The notes under the pieces are model-generated. The model had not been told where the DNA came from. It saw only the letters and a list, made by a program, of their open reading frames with translations, and did not search any database. A DNA stretch of 64,000 nt, taken from positions 37,697,932 to 37,761,931 of the forward strand of contig OX439052.1 of NCBI GenBank assembly GCA_949317995.1, written 5' to 3'. Position 1 is the stretch's first letter. Each line of letters opens with the position of its first letter. The stretch is from Acholoe squamosa. Its lineage: Eukaryota; Annelida; Polychaeta; Phyllodocida; Polynoidae. The translations under genes were made by a program, and so were the position numbers. This document shows positions 53,011 through 63,120 of this stretch, in pieces.

Positions 53011-53376
53011 ATGATGACGGACCCCGAGGAGCAACACTACAAGCGCCTGGCTCTCATAGATCTTAAGTCACTCTCGAAATTACGAGGACCACCTGATGTC
53101 CCAACAGCTGCTGCTGGTGCTGCTCCTGCTGGTGGTACTGCTGTTGCGGCTGCTGCTGCTGCTGCTGCTGCTGATGAGTGTAAAAACAAGAGCCCCTCCT
53201 CTTTTGCCACTGCCATATCCCCACCCTCCAATATGGCTTATTACTACAGACAGGCAGAACAAGGTCTTCATCCCAACGCCACATTACACCAGGTTCTACA
53301 GTTTATCTACAGGGACTTGGACCTAGTGTTAAACGACCCCACTTTGAAATCGCGCGAAAAAATGCTGAAATACTAG
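53011..53376 (+). CDS. Ala-rich viral-island protein of unknown function
   Basis: A 121-residue ORF lies 38 bases after the pX-like gene on the same strand, so it is probably in the same transcription unit. The N-terminus (DPEEQHYKRLALIDLKSL) is followed by an Ala run coded by GCT repeats (53105-53175). The C-terminal part is ordered (MAYYYRQAEQGLHPNA, LHQVLQFIYRDLDLVL). The spacing suggests a structural gene. I do not recognise it. Coding similarity ends at TAG 53374-53376, and repeats follow immediately. Confidence 0.5.
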   Translation: MMTDPEEQHYKRLALIDLKSLSKLRGPPDVPTAAAGAAPAGGTAVAAAAAAAAADECKNKSPSSFATAISPPSNMAYYYRQAEQGLHPNATLHQVLQFIYRDLDLVLNDPTLKSREKMLKY

Positions 53377-53516
53377 GCTCTGTATCATGAGTTTGATGCA
53401 ACTTTTGGATCCATAGGGATCGGGAAGCGGTTAGACCTAAAACTGTAGTAGGCTTAAATCCATCTGTATGAGTAAACTATATTTATTGATGGATGACCAT
53501 ACAAAGTTGTTTTTTC

Positions 53517-54880
53517 TTAAATATGTGCACTCCCCCCATGGCACCTCTTCAGACATATGGTACCCCATTCAGTCCTGTTCCCAACCACTTTTGTTTTGTC
53601 CTCATAGATAGTCTTTAATATCCAAACCTTCTATACATTTTCTGTGGAAAATTATTTGGTCATGAACATACTTCATGGCTGTAACATCCTTTCCACTTAT
53701 CTCATAAGGGATTTAAGACCCCAGGCTCCCTAAATTTGAATTTTCACCCCTTTTTTTGCAAGAATTTATACTAAACTTTGAAATTTTGTACAAGGTAAAC
53801 AAATAGGGCCAGAGTAATACTTTTGGTCCCAGGGGTACTGCAAAACCTTCCCCTTAAATTGTTATCCTGGGTGAGAACCATATCCATAAAGATGTTTTCA
53901 TAATTTTCAATATACTCAACCATGTAAAGTGGTTGGGAACGGGACCAAGGTGATTGGGAGCAGGATATGATCAGTATATACATATATAGGTGAAATGACA
54001 TGTAAGGCCCTATATGCACACTTTCTATGATTTGTGACCGAAGGTATAGTCTGGTAATTAACCCAGGGTAATTAACCTGTATAGAATGAGACTCGATCTA
54101 CTGTGTATAACAGAAGGGGTAACTATATAGCTTCATCTACAGAAATATTATTTGACGCTGTGTTAATCAGAGCGAGTTATTATATGTTACATTCTGTACT
54201 AGGTTGTAGTTAAGTACATGATGTGACTGTGTTTACTGCACCTCTATATTGACCTGGCTGTTCATCTTTCACTTTTTTAGTATCTCAACATTTATGTAAT
54301 GGTTATCTAGCCTTTACTCAGAAAAGGGAATTCATAAAAACAAACAAGCAAATTTCAAACACTTCACAACACAGACATCTTCCCAAGAATTTAGTTTCCC
54401 CCATGAGAATTTAGTTTCCCGCATGGCACCTCTTCAGACATATGGTACTCCATTCTGTCCCGTTCCCAACCACTTTATTTTGTCCTCATAGATAGTCTTT
54501 AATATCCAAACCTTCTATACATTTTCTGTGGAAAATTATTTGGTCATAAACATACTTCATAGCTGTAACATCCTTTCCACTTATCTCATTAGGGATTTAA
54601 GACCCCAGCTTCCCTAAATTTGAATTTTCACCCCTTTTTTTGCAAGAATTTATACTAAACTTTGAAATTTTGTACAAGGTAAACAAATAGGGCCAGAGTA
54701 ATACTTTTGGTCCCAGGGATACTGCAAAACCTTCCCCTTAAATTGTTATCCTAGGTGAGAACCATATCCACAAAGATGTTTTCATAAATTTCAATATACT
54801 CAACCATGTAAAGTGGTTGGGAACGGGACAAAGGTGATTGGGAGCAGGATATGATCAGTATATACATATATGTGGGTGAA
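53517..54880. repeat. Direct duplication of a roughly 460-bp unit bounded by inverted GTGGTTGGGAAC motifs
   Basis: 53530-53990 and 54415-54875 are close copies (blocks GCACCTCTTCAGACATATGG, TCTTTAATATCCAAACC, GATTGGGAGCAGGATATG). Within each, an inverted pair bounds 374-375 bp: GTCC-GTTCCCAACCACTT on the left (53572, 54457) and its complement on the right (ending 53945, 54830). This resembles a small terminal-inverted-repeat unit. Confidence 0.75.
54078..54310. repeat. Dispersed repeat, copy 1 of 2
   Basis: Begins ACCTGTATAGAATGAGACT, holds TAATCAGAGCGAGTTATTAT and ends near TCTAGCCTTTACTC. The second copy is at 59331-59585 in the same orientation with few differences. Confidence 0.8.
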
Positions 54881-56500
54881 ATTCTAAAGGATACATAGTA
54901 AGAAATTTGTCATGAGTTAGTATGAAGGAAGGGGAAAGGATATGGCCAGTGGTAAGTGATTTTCATGTGTGGTAGAACTGTACAAAGTCACATTTAAAAT
55001 ATGGTTGGGAACGGGACAAGAAGTGGTTGGGAACAGGACATTATCATTATACTGACTGGGGTCTATTCATCATATTGATGTAATTCCATGTGCTGAGCTA
55101 AAGGAGGGACGGGGCTAAAGGAACAGGTGCTTGTGAGTGAGGTTCATGAATGACAAAAACTGAGTAATGTTACTTTTCTTTAAAGAAGTGGTTGGGAACA
55201 GGACATAAGTGGTTGGGAATGGGACATGAGTAATGGGGAACAAAATATAATCATTACAGTGACTAGGAGTAATTCAATAAATTGACATAATTCTATGCAA
55301 TCAGTGGACGGGGGGACAGTAGCCATAGGATTGGTGCTGGTGATTGAGGTGTACAACTTAATGTCACTTTCAAGAATAAAGTGGTTTGGAATGGGACACA
55401 GAATGTGGTTCGGAATGAGATGCTATCATTACAGTGACTGTGATTTACTTCATTATACTAAGACAATACTATGTCATGAGTGAATGGGACGACCGAGGTG
55501 AAGGGATAGGTAATTGCGATTGAGTCTCACAAGAGTTATGATTGAATAATGTTACATTTGAAAAAAAATGGTTGGGAACAGGACACAAGTGGTTGGGAAC
55601 AGGACATTATCATTACAATGACTGGCATTTTTTTTATTTTTATGTTATGAGTGGATGGGAGAACAAAGGGGATGGAATATGTGCCTTAGAGTGAGTTTAA
55701 TGCATTGTAGAACTGAACAATGGTGTCTTATAAGAAGTGGTTGGGAACAGGACAAAAGTGGTTGGGAACAGGACACATGTGGTGACTGATGAAGGGTTGC
55801 AGAGAAATGAATGACCAGAAAAGCTCTATATTAAATTTTCTTTTAGGGCTCAAATAGGGCTAAATTGTGCATATTATGCAAACAGTTAAATATGAAAACT
55901 ATGGAGATACTACTATCTTAATTTTTTTGTGGTTGGGAACGGGACATAAGCACCATGGTAAGTTTAGAAGATCCTGAGAATGGATAAATAAGGAGACAGA
56001 GGCTAGGAAAGATTGGGCATTGCTTCAGAGACATATGGATTTCACTTATAGTACAACTATTGTAGCTTCAGGAAAATCATTATTAGAAATATGGTGGGAA
56101 GCATTCATTTTTAAAGACTCTTTTAAAAAGTGGTTGGGAATGGGACTTTGCTATTTTCCGATATATACCTATACCATGTTGACCAGATTGCTTACTAAAA
56201 CATGCCCATAGGTTAAAATGATAGCCAATGGTATAGACATAAATATGAACACAAAAACACTTACATATAGTGGATTAGCATTGGTTTTTTATATCACTGA
56301 AAAGAGGAATATGATGAAAAACATGGAATTTGGGACATGTATTGCCCCCTTTTAACAAAAGAATAACAAAGCAATAGGGTAAATCATACATCTTCTGAAA
56401 GGGCACAACTAACACAACCTCCTGGGCCAATAAAAACCTAAGATATCAAAATTTATCGTGATTTGGAGTAGTCCAAATGTAAAAGTGGTTGGGAACGGGA
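54813..56500. repeat. Decayed satellite, unit about 187 bp, with a conserved 18-bp box
   Basis: GTGGTTGGGAACRGGACA, often as a pair about 21 bp apart, recurs at 54813, 55003/55023, 55188/55209, 55381/55404, 55566/55589, 55737/55757, 55930, 56131 and 56484. Successive first boxes are 171-201 bp apart. Downstream of most pairs lies TATCATTACAGTGACTG or a variant. The rest of each unit has diverged strongly, so the box is the most conserved part. Confidence 0.8.
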
Positions 56501-56546
56501 CAAACTCAAAAGTTGCATTGAACTCATGATACATAGCCACTAGAGG

Positions 56547-57021
56547 TTGTTGAATAGGTTACAATTCTTTCTCGCAAATCCAAACAATCACACGATTCCT
56601 GCATCTGCTCTTGTACCACCACCGACCCCCCGGACTTCTCTCCTTGAGGTGTTGCTCAAGCAAGTTCCACAGAGAAAATGCAACGCCACCACCAAGCTGT
56701 TTAAGAGACTGCAAAAATCCGACCGGCAGAGGGAGGAAACGAACATGTTCCAACGAGGAAGAGGAAAACGGTGACGACGACGACGCCTACTTCTACTACG
56801 AGGACGCCACTCCCCTCGTCGGCGCCGCCCCCTCTCATCCTAAGGACGTCGACTACGACGGCGACGACGTGTACAAAACTCCGACTTCCAGCAGGAAATC
56901 GCCTGCTACACCTCGCCCTTCCTCCATCAGGACGAGTAATCAAAGCAAGAAAAAGAAAGGATGCAGTCACCAAGTGTGCTCCAACTCCGACTCACCGAGA
57001 TGGCAAGGACTAAGAAACTGA
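56547..57021 (+). pseudogene. Disordered acidic/basic viral-type protein (frameshift)
   Basis: Two frames (56547-56774 and 56611-57021) give a helical N-terminus (SLLEVLLKQVPQRK, KLFKRLQKSD) and, after a shift near 56720, an Arg-Lys-Glu-Asp tail (GRKRTCSNEEEENGDDDDAY, TPTSSRKSPATPRPSS). CG-rich triplets (GACGAC, GTCGAC) differ from the AT-rich satellite on its left. The function is unknown. It sits just before the integrase remnant. Confidence 0.45.
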
Positions 57022-57560
57022 CCATGAAGGAAAAATAAAAGAGACTAGTGGTGGCTAAGTACACCGACGTCAAAGAACCCTCTAGTTTCACCAGCATCAC
57101 CAAACTCCAGAAACACCATTTCCGCTGTCGAAACTCAGCTTTCATCCGAGACGCCTTGGGATCTACGCCTACACTAAAAATAAACAAGCTTTAGCGTCTC
57201 ACAATGACGGGTTCCGGTCCATTTCTCCAGGTGCACGTGGGCGGCTCCTGTCAAATCCAAAGTCGGCGCAGCTGTCAGCGAGGCGTTCAAAGGAAATGAC
57301 TGCCGAGACATATGCGCTCCGTTCATACAGACAAGGGGAAAGAATTTCTCACAAGACCATCCAAGATCACCTCAAGAGGAAAGAAATAGAGCTTTTTCAC
57401 CAGCCAAAACGACAACATCAAATCTAGTCTAGTGGAGCATTTGAATAGAAGTCTGAAGGAGAAGCTGTGGTGCTATTTCACACACAAGCGCACATATCGC
57501 TACCTAGACGTACTGGACATGGTGGTGTCTTCTTACAAGCGCACTTATAGTCCAAGAGCC
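57022..57560 (+). pseudogene. Retroviral-type integrase remnant of Polinton type
   Basis: Broken frames show an N-terminal segment (YTDVKEPSSFTSITKLQKH), a stop-ridden middle, then SVHTDKGKEFLTR (core Asp region) near 57325. In the next frame come FFTSQNDNIKSSLVEHLN (catalytic Glu) and KEKLWCYFTHKRTYRYL. The order and the frequent W-x-Y-F-T pattern match the integrase that Polintons and related virus-like elements use to insert. At least two stops and two frameshifts are present. This is the best evidence that the island was an integrating virus or Polinton. Confidence 0.6.
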
Positions 57561-57927
57561 CAGACTTTTTACTTTTGTTTTTGTGACCAAAAGGTTTGAA
57601 GGTTGATTCCTATGTAGAATTTTCTGCTGATTTCAGAAATGCAAGTCTTACAAAAATCAAACTTACAGATGTAGAGTTAGCAGAAGTGGAAAGTTTTGTG
57701 TATTCCCCTCTAACCTTGGGGTGGGGAGACACCCAACTAGCCCAATGTGTTTATGTGTCCTCCTGGTCACCAAACACACACCACCCAAAACGTGTGATGT
57801 AATGTAGGAACGTCCTGGATCAGGATGGTCTGAGACAGGTTATTCCTGGGACTGCGAGGCCATCATAATGTTTAATGTTAAGAGGGTCGATTCAAGCTTG
57901 TCTTGTAGCACTTGTTTGTCTTTTGAG
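57561..57927. other. Short unassigned stretch
   Basis: A small open frame (57596-57802; YVEFSADFRNASL) has no recognisable family. Otherwise the stretch looks non-coding. Confidence 0.3.
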
Positions 57928-58205
57928 TAGAAATGTTTTCAGAGTTGAATTAGGGTAATTTGAGCGTGCTGATTTCAAATCTGTCGTATGCCCACACCTA
58001 ATCCTTTGGCATATGCCCCGAATCCAAGATGGCTGCCACCAAGGCATATTTCCCAGCAAGAATCCTAAAATCTGGAGGGAAAATATGCCTCGGTGGCGGC
58101 CATCTTGGATTTGGGGCATATGCCAAAGGATTAGGTGTGGGCATATGACAGATTTGAATTCGGCACGCTCAAATTACCCTAATTCAACTCTGAAAACATT
58201 TCTAC
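57928..58205. repeat. Foldback (palindromic) element, copy 1
   Basis: Arms of about 125 bp run inward from GTAGAAATGTTTTCAGAG through CCACACCTAATCCTTTGGC and ATCCAAGATGG to a loop of about 30-40 bp. The right arm is the near-perfect complement. The unit can form a long hairpin. About 55 bp right of the palindrome (to 58262) are also shared with copy 2. Confidence 0.85.
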
Positions 58206-58262
58206 CCGAAAATGCCTCACACCTCTTTACTAAGCCTCTTTTCCACATTTGGCTCTAGACTA

Positions 58263-58983
58263 TAGTGTGTGGGGGGTGTCTCTTGGTATGAGCATGCTTG
58301 CATTTGTTTCACGGAGAGAGGGTAGGTTGACATGCTTCATTTCAACTCCTTTTCTCCCCAACAGAAATCAGGCTGATAGCTTTTGCAATAAGCATCGATT
58401 TGCACCCACTCCCGTGTCTCTAAGTGCAACGGTTCACGAGTTAGAGCAAAAACAATGCTTTTACGTGCCCCATCACGCAGCGGAGGCACTTTTTCCCAAA
58501 TAGTCCCACAGTGCGCAAATGAAGCCTGCATCATGTAGGTGCAAGAACTTATGCCCACTTAGCCATTATCTAGTCTCCACGCCCATTAGAGAACCGATAG
58601 TCTAACATTTTGAATAGGGACTCTTTTACGATACTTCCTACAATTCTTCCGGTGAAATATTTAAAACTCAATATATTAGCAACCGCTGGTCCGATCAACT
58701 TGATCTTAGGTGCGTTTTGAAGGGAATCAAGGCTACTTTCTTGTCAGGTTCCTGCTTCTGCCGGAAATGTGGGACTTGGAAGGTCACCTATTAACTGGGG
58801 ACCGTAAAAATTCACTGGAGACTTGAAAGTAGGGCATTGTCAGTGTGTTTGTCTGTCTGGATGTGTGTGCGGGGGTTGTGTGGTTTGCTGGGTATGGGGG
58901 GTTTGGGTGTCTCTGCGCCTTGGTGCATACCTCTGGCATAGGATGTAGTCAGGGCCCGTATTCAGAATATGTGAAAGGTTGAA
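58263..58983. other. Non-coding spacer between foldback copies
   Basis: An ORF at 58249-58503 is weak. GT-rich microsatellite-like DNA lies at 58835-58915. No gene or RNA is recognised. Confidence 0.3.
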
Positions 58984-58993
58984 GCATTTTTGG

Positions 58994-59272
58994 GTAGAAA
59001 TGTTTTCAGAGTTGAATTAGGGTAATTTGAGCGTGCCGATTTCAAATCTGTCGTATGCCCACACCTAATCCTTTGGCATATGCCCCGAATCCAAGATGGC
59101 TGCCACCAAGGCATATTTCCCAGCAAGAATCCTAAAATCTGGAGGGAAAATATGCCTCGGTGGCGGCCATCTTGGATTTGGGGCATATGCCAAAGGATTA
59201 GGTGTGGGCATATGACAGATTTGAATTCGGCACGCTCAAATTACCCTAATTCAACTCTGAAAACATTTCTAC
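58994..59272. repeat. Foldback element, copy 2
   Basis: Nearly identical to copy 1, including the right-hand flank to 59330. Here the arms extend further (GCATTTTTGGG on the left, CCCGAAAATGC on the right, 58984-59283). Directly after the flank the repeat at 59331 begins. Confidence 0.85.
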
Positions 59273-59330
59273 CCGAAAATGCCTCACACCTCTTTACTAA
59301 GCCTCTTTTCCACATTTGGCTCTAGACTAT

Positions 59331-59585
59331 AACCTGTATAGAATGAGACTTGATCTACTGTGTATAACAGAAGGGGTACCTATATAGCTTTATCTATAGA
59401 AACATATTTCACTCTGTGTTAATCAGAGCGAGTTATTATCTGTTACATTCTGTACTAGGTTGTAGTTAAGCACATGATGTAACTATATTAACTACACCTC
59501 TATATTTCGACGTGGCTATTTATCTTTCACTTTTAGTATCTCAACATTTATGTAATGATCATCTAGCCTTTACTCGGAAACATTT
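59331..59585. repeat. Dispersed repeat, copy 2 of 2
   Basis: Second copy of the unit at 54078-54310, same orientation, abutting the foldback flank. Confidence 0.8.
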
Positions 59586-59894
59586 GTGTTTTAAAGATCA
59601 TTCATAGACCTACATATTTTTGTATATTTCATTCATTATGATATCGATCATCATTCTGTAAGTTCAGCTTTTGTGATGGAAATCTGGGTAAGTTTCTGAA
59701 ATCCAAAAGTGTAGGCAATTTGTGGTGTATTAATCATAATTTGTGGTCAAATCTGAAAGTAACATTTGCTAGGCTAATGTTCTATCTACATCCATACAGG
59801 TTCTCAGGTATCTAATTTGGTGCATTAGAAAGAAATACTCAATCATTTGATATAAACATTATTAAATAATCCATAGCTGCCATATCATCTGCTA

Positions 59895-60118
59895 AATCTG
59901 GGGGCATATGCCATTTTTGGCAGTACCTACAACATCTAGGGTACATGTTTTATTTTGCAAGGGGGACATTGAGCATTTAGGAGCTTATGCCATATTTGGC
60001 TGTACCTGCCATATGTAGTGTACATGCCATATTTTGCAAGGGAAACATGCTGTAATTAGGGACATACGCCATATTTGGCAGTACCTGCCATATCTAGGGT
60101 ACATGCCATATTTCACAG
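59895..60118. repeat. ATGCCATATTTGGC tandem repeat, about 80-bp unit
   Basis: Three units contain ATGCCATATTTGGCAGTACC, TGCCATATCTAGGGTACATG and ATATTTTGCAAGG. They begin near 59900, 59980 and 60060. Short internal inverted repeats (GCCATA/TATGGC-like) are present. Confidence 0.75.
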
Positions 60119-61370
60119 GTACCACAATATATGAAAAGGTTGTGAAAATGTATAGATTGCCCTAACCTGGATAGTGTTAGTTTTTACAGATAGTGGTTGG
60201 GTGGTTCATGCAGACAGCCTCTAAATGCAGTACTTCAGATAGTTGTCGTTTACAGAGATAGTGATTGCACACGTCTCCCCTGTTGTTAAAAAATGACCAC
60301 TCCCAACTGCCACCAAAGATCATAAGAAAAATGGCTAGAATGCAGCTTGCTTTTGGCCCTTTCTGGGACAAATGCAAATCGTTCCAAAATGCAAAATATT
60401 AAATGTAAATCATGAAATATCAAATAACAATCCATATCAGCTTTTACTGTAGATGTAAGAATTTCAATATATACCGATCAGCCATGCAGATAAGCGGGTG
60501 GGGATTCTTCCAGAGAGAATTCTTCATACCGGCATTGTAATACGACAGAAGGATTTCTTTTTGTCTTTTCGTCTGTAGGTAGAAGAAAAGACAATAAAAC
60601 ATTTTATTGACTTTCTGGATGAAAAATATGGTGAAAATTAACAGATGTGACAATTTTTGGTATTGGTATTGAATCAAAGCTTGCCTGTGAGCTAATCAAT
60701 CAAATATACCTTATTCAGCATAATTAGCATGCCCTTTATGAATATATAAAACGAAATGTATGCTGTGTAGAAAAGTATGTCATATGTGAACAAATGAGGG
60801 GAAAGGGTCCTCCGAGGTAAAATATGAAATTTGAAATTGATGTTATCAGCTTTAAAATGAGGTATCACATAGCAGATAGCCCTTCTAGTTCCAGAGATTT
60901 TACTCCACAAAATGGAGTGACATATCTATATCAATACAGCCAAGAAGCTCTATCATTCATTGTTTTATTTAAATTAGGCATCTAATTAGCATACTGATTT
61001 GAATAATCGATTGAAAAATGACCAAACCTTTCAATACATTTGGGCATAGCTTTAGATCTAGAAGTATCTTAATGCTTTTTTCACTCTTTTGGAATATAAT
61101 TCTGGTTGCCATGGCAACACATTTCACTGAGAACCATTATTTAGGCCTTGTTTTGGATTCAAAACGTTTCATCTACATTTCAAATGTACAGGAAGTACCA
61201 GGAAATAGAACGTTTTTGACGAAACCATCTTTTTCTGTGTGAAAAATTACATAAGGGCAATTTTTGGTCTATTTTTTACATTCTTAGCCTCTGTAGCTCC
61301 CCCAGTGGCCAAATCCAGTACTAAAAATCCCGCAGGGAGGGCCCTTCCCCTCGTCTGCCCACATATGACT
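60119..61370. other. Non-coding DNA with an old dispersed repeat
   Basis: 60119-60955 shows no convincing gene. 60956-61370 aligns weakly with 30520-30960 (blocks TTGCCATGGCAACA, GTGGCCAAA, AATCCCGCAGG). This is probably an ancient interspersed element. Confidence 0.4.
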
Positions 61371-61599
61371 TCAAATTCAGAAAACTTTGGTGGAACACAG
61401 GACCTAATAACGTACCCTGGGATGACCTCAGGGGCACCTTACAGGATGGACCGGAGGGATGGATAGGTGGAGGGGGGGAGGTGCTTAACCACCAAACCTA
61501 AAGGGAAAGGTGTGGGGAGGTGAGGGAACCAATGGGTCATTTCATGGTTGTCCAGATGTCACATGAACCACCCTGTCCTTCTACTATTGACCACCCTGT

Positions 61600-61990
61600 T
61601 GACGTCCCCTGAACCACCCCTTCCCATTTCTGGTGTCCAACCCTCCCCCTGGGGTCTGTGTCCAGCCCTTTTGTGGTCTGGCATTCAACCCTCGTGGGGT
61701 CTGTGTCCAAGCCCCTTGTGATCCAGTGTCCAACCCTCCTCTGTAATCCAGTGTTCAATCCTCCCCAAGTTATCCTGTGACCAACCCTCCATATGTGATA
61801 CCGTGTCCAACCCTCCCCCGTAGTTCCAATTACATCCCTCCCAGTGTTGTCCAGTGTCCAACCTTCCCCACATGGACACATGTCTAACCCTAACCATGTG
61901 GTCCATTGTTTCACCGTTCCTGCGTGGTGCCGTGTCCAGTCCTCGTACGGTCCCATGTCCCTTGTGTGGTCCCGTGTCACACCCTCTCCA
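61600..61990. repeat. GTGTCCAACCCTCC minisatellite
   Basis: About ten irregular units of 30-45 bp share GTGTCCAACCCTCCCC or CCAGTGTCCAACC. The 182-codon open frame on the minus strand here is only a consequence of the repeat. Confidence 0.75.
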
Positions 61991-62089
61991 TTACAATAAG
62001 AAGACATTTTTGGGCGGGGAGAAATAAACAACAACGGCCGAAACAGAACTTTTGGCATAACCTCTAAGCCAAATCCCAATTTCATTTTT

Positions 62090-63054
62090 TAACAGTGGGG
62101 AGGGGATGGTTTGGGGGGGGGGTAAAGAATGTGTTTGGATGGGTATTTGAATAACCCAATATTTGGGGAGTGGTTATTATTTATCAAGGGGGTGGTGGTG
62201 GTTTTCCGCGTGGACACATGACAGCAGTAAAAAGATTGTTGCGCCCCCCTGCCAGAGGCGTGGAGAATTTTTGCGCCCCTCTTTGATCTATAGTAGTGTG
62301 TGGGCTTTTTTTGCTAAAAAGAGGGTACTTTTTTAGCCCCCCCTGAAGAGGGGTCAAAATTTGCTTAGCCCTCCCCCTCAGGAGGGGTCTGAAATATTTA
62401 CGTCCCCCCTCAAACTCACCACCCCCTGTTGATAAATAATGACTGCCCCCCTGAATGTGAAGGTTGATTGGATTTTGTTCCCCCCCACCAAGGGGCTCTT
62501 TTCTCTTTTTCAAAATGATCCCCCTATATCTAACAAGCCCCCCCCCCCACCTGGCAATAAATGAGTCGTCCCTTTAATAGTAAGAGATTTCACACCCCTG
62601 TATGAGAGTGGCAAATTTCCCTTCATCAGTGGTACCACCCCCCCCCCGTCCCTTAGGCTTTGCGCAAGTGCCCCCCCCCCCATGCACAGATCAAAGTATA
62701 GTCTTTGCCCCACCCTACCCCACACACGGGACCCCACATTGACTCCATTGCCACTTTCTAGGGATTCATGGAATGGATCATATCTCTGGTTCTAACAGGA
62801 ATATTTGAGAAATTCTTGCAGTTTTGGAAGGACTGAGACCGGGAGAACCCATACCGGGAATGTCCGGTACCTCTGAGGTGGGAGAGGTGTCGTTAAACAC
62901 ATTCAAAGGACCGACCTATGACAGACTATCCATGAAATGAAAGATTTTACTTACCATAATCGAGTCCCTCCTCTCCCCATGTTGAAAATGAATTGTGTGG
63001 GCCTAATAATTGAGCTGATCACTTTGGTGTACGAGCTGCACCCATGTGGGACCT
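62090..63054. other. C-homopolymer-rich non-coding DNA
   Basis: Long C (or G) runs at 62115, 62480, 62537, 62638 and 62671 alternate with CCCCTC-type sequence to about 62720. Minus-strand frames are Gly/Pro-rich artefacts. 62760-63054 is ordinary non-coding DNA. Confidence 0.4.
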
Positions 63055-63074
63055 ACTATACTATACTATACTAC
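63055..63074 (-). repeat. Tandem AGTAT tail of LINE-C
   Basis: Four units of AGTAT (minus strand) lie just downstream of the LINE-C 3' UTR, in the place of a poly-A tail. Confidence 0.5.
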
Positions 63075-63120
63075 GTGCATCTTCCCTGGGTAACCAGGGT
63101 GCTCCCTGGGGGTAGGGCGG

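Noticed and set aside
61537..62085. Minus-strand ORF of 182 codons
   Set aside because: It reads through a GTGTCCAACCCTCC minisatellite and has no domain; repeat artefact.
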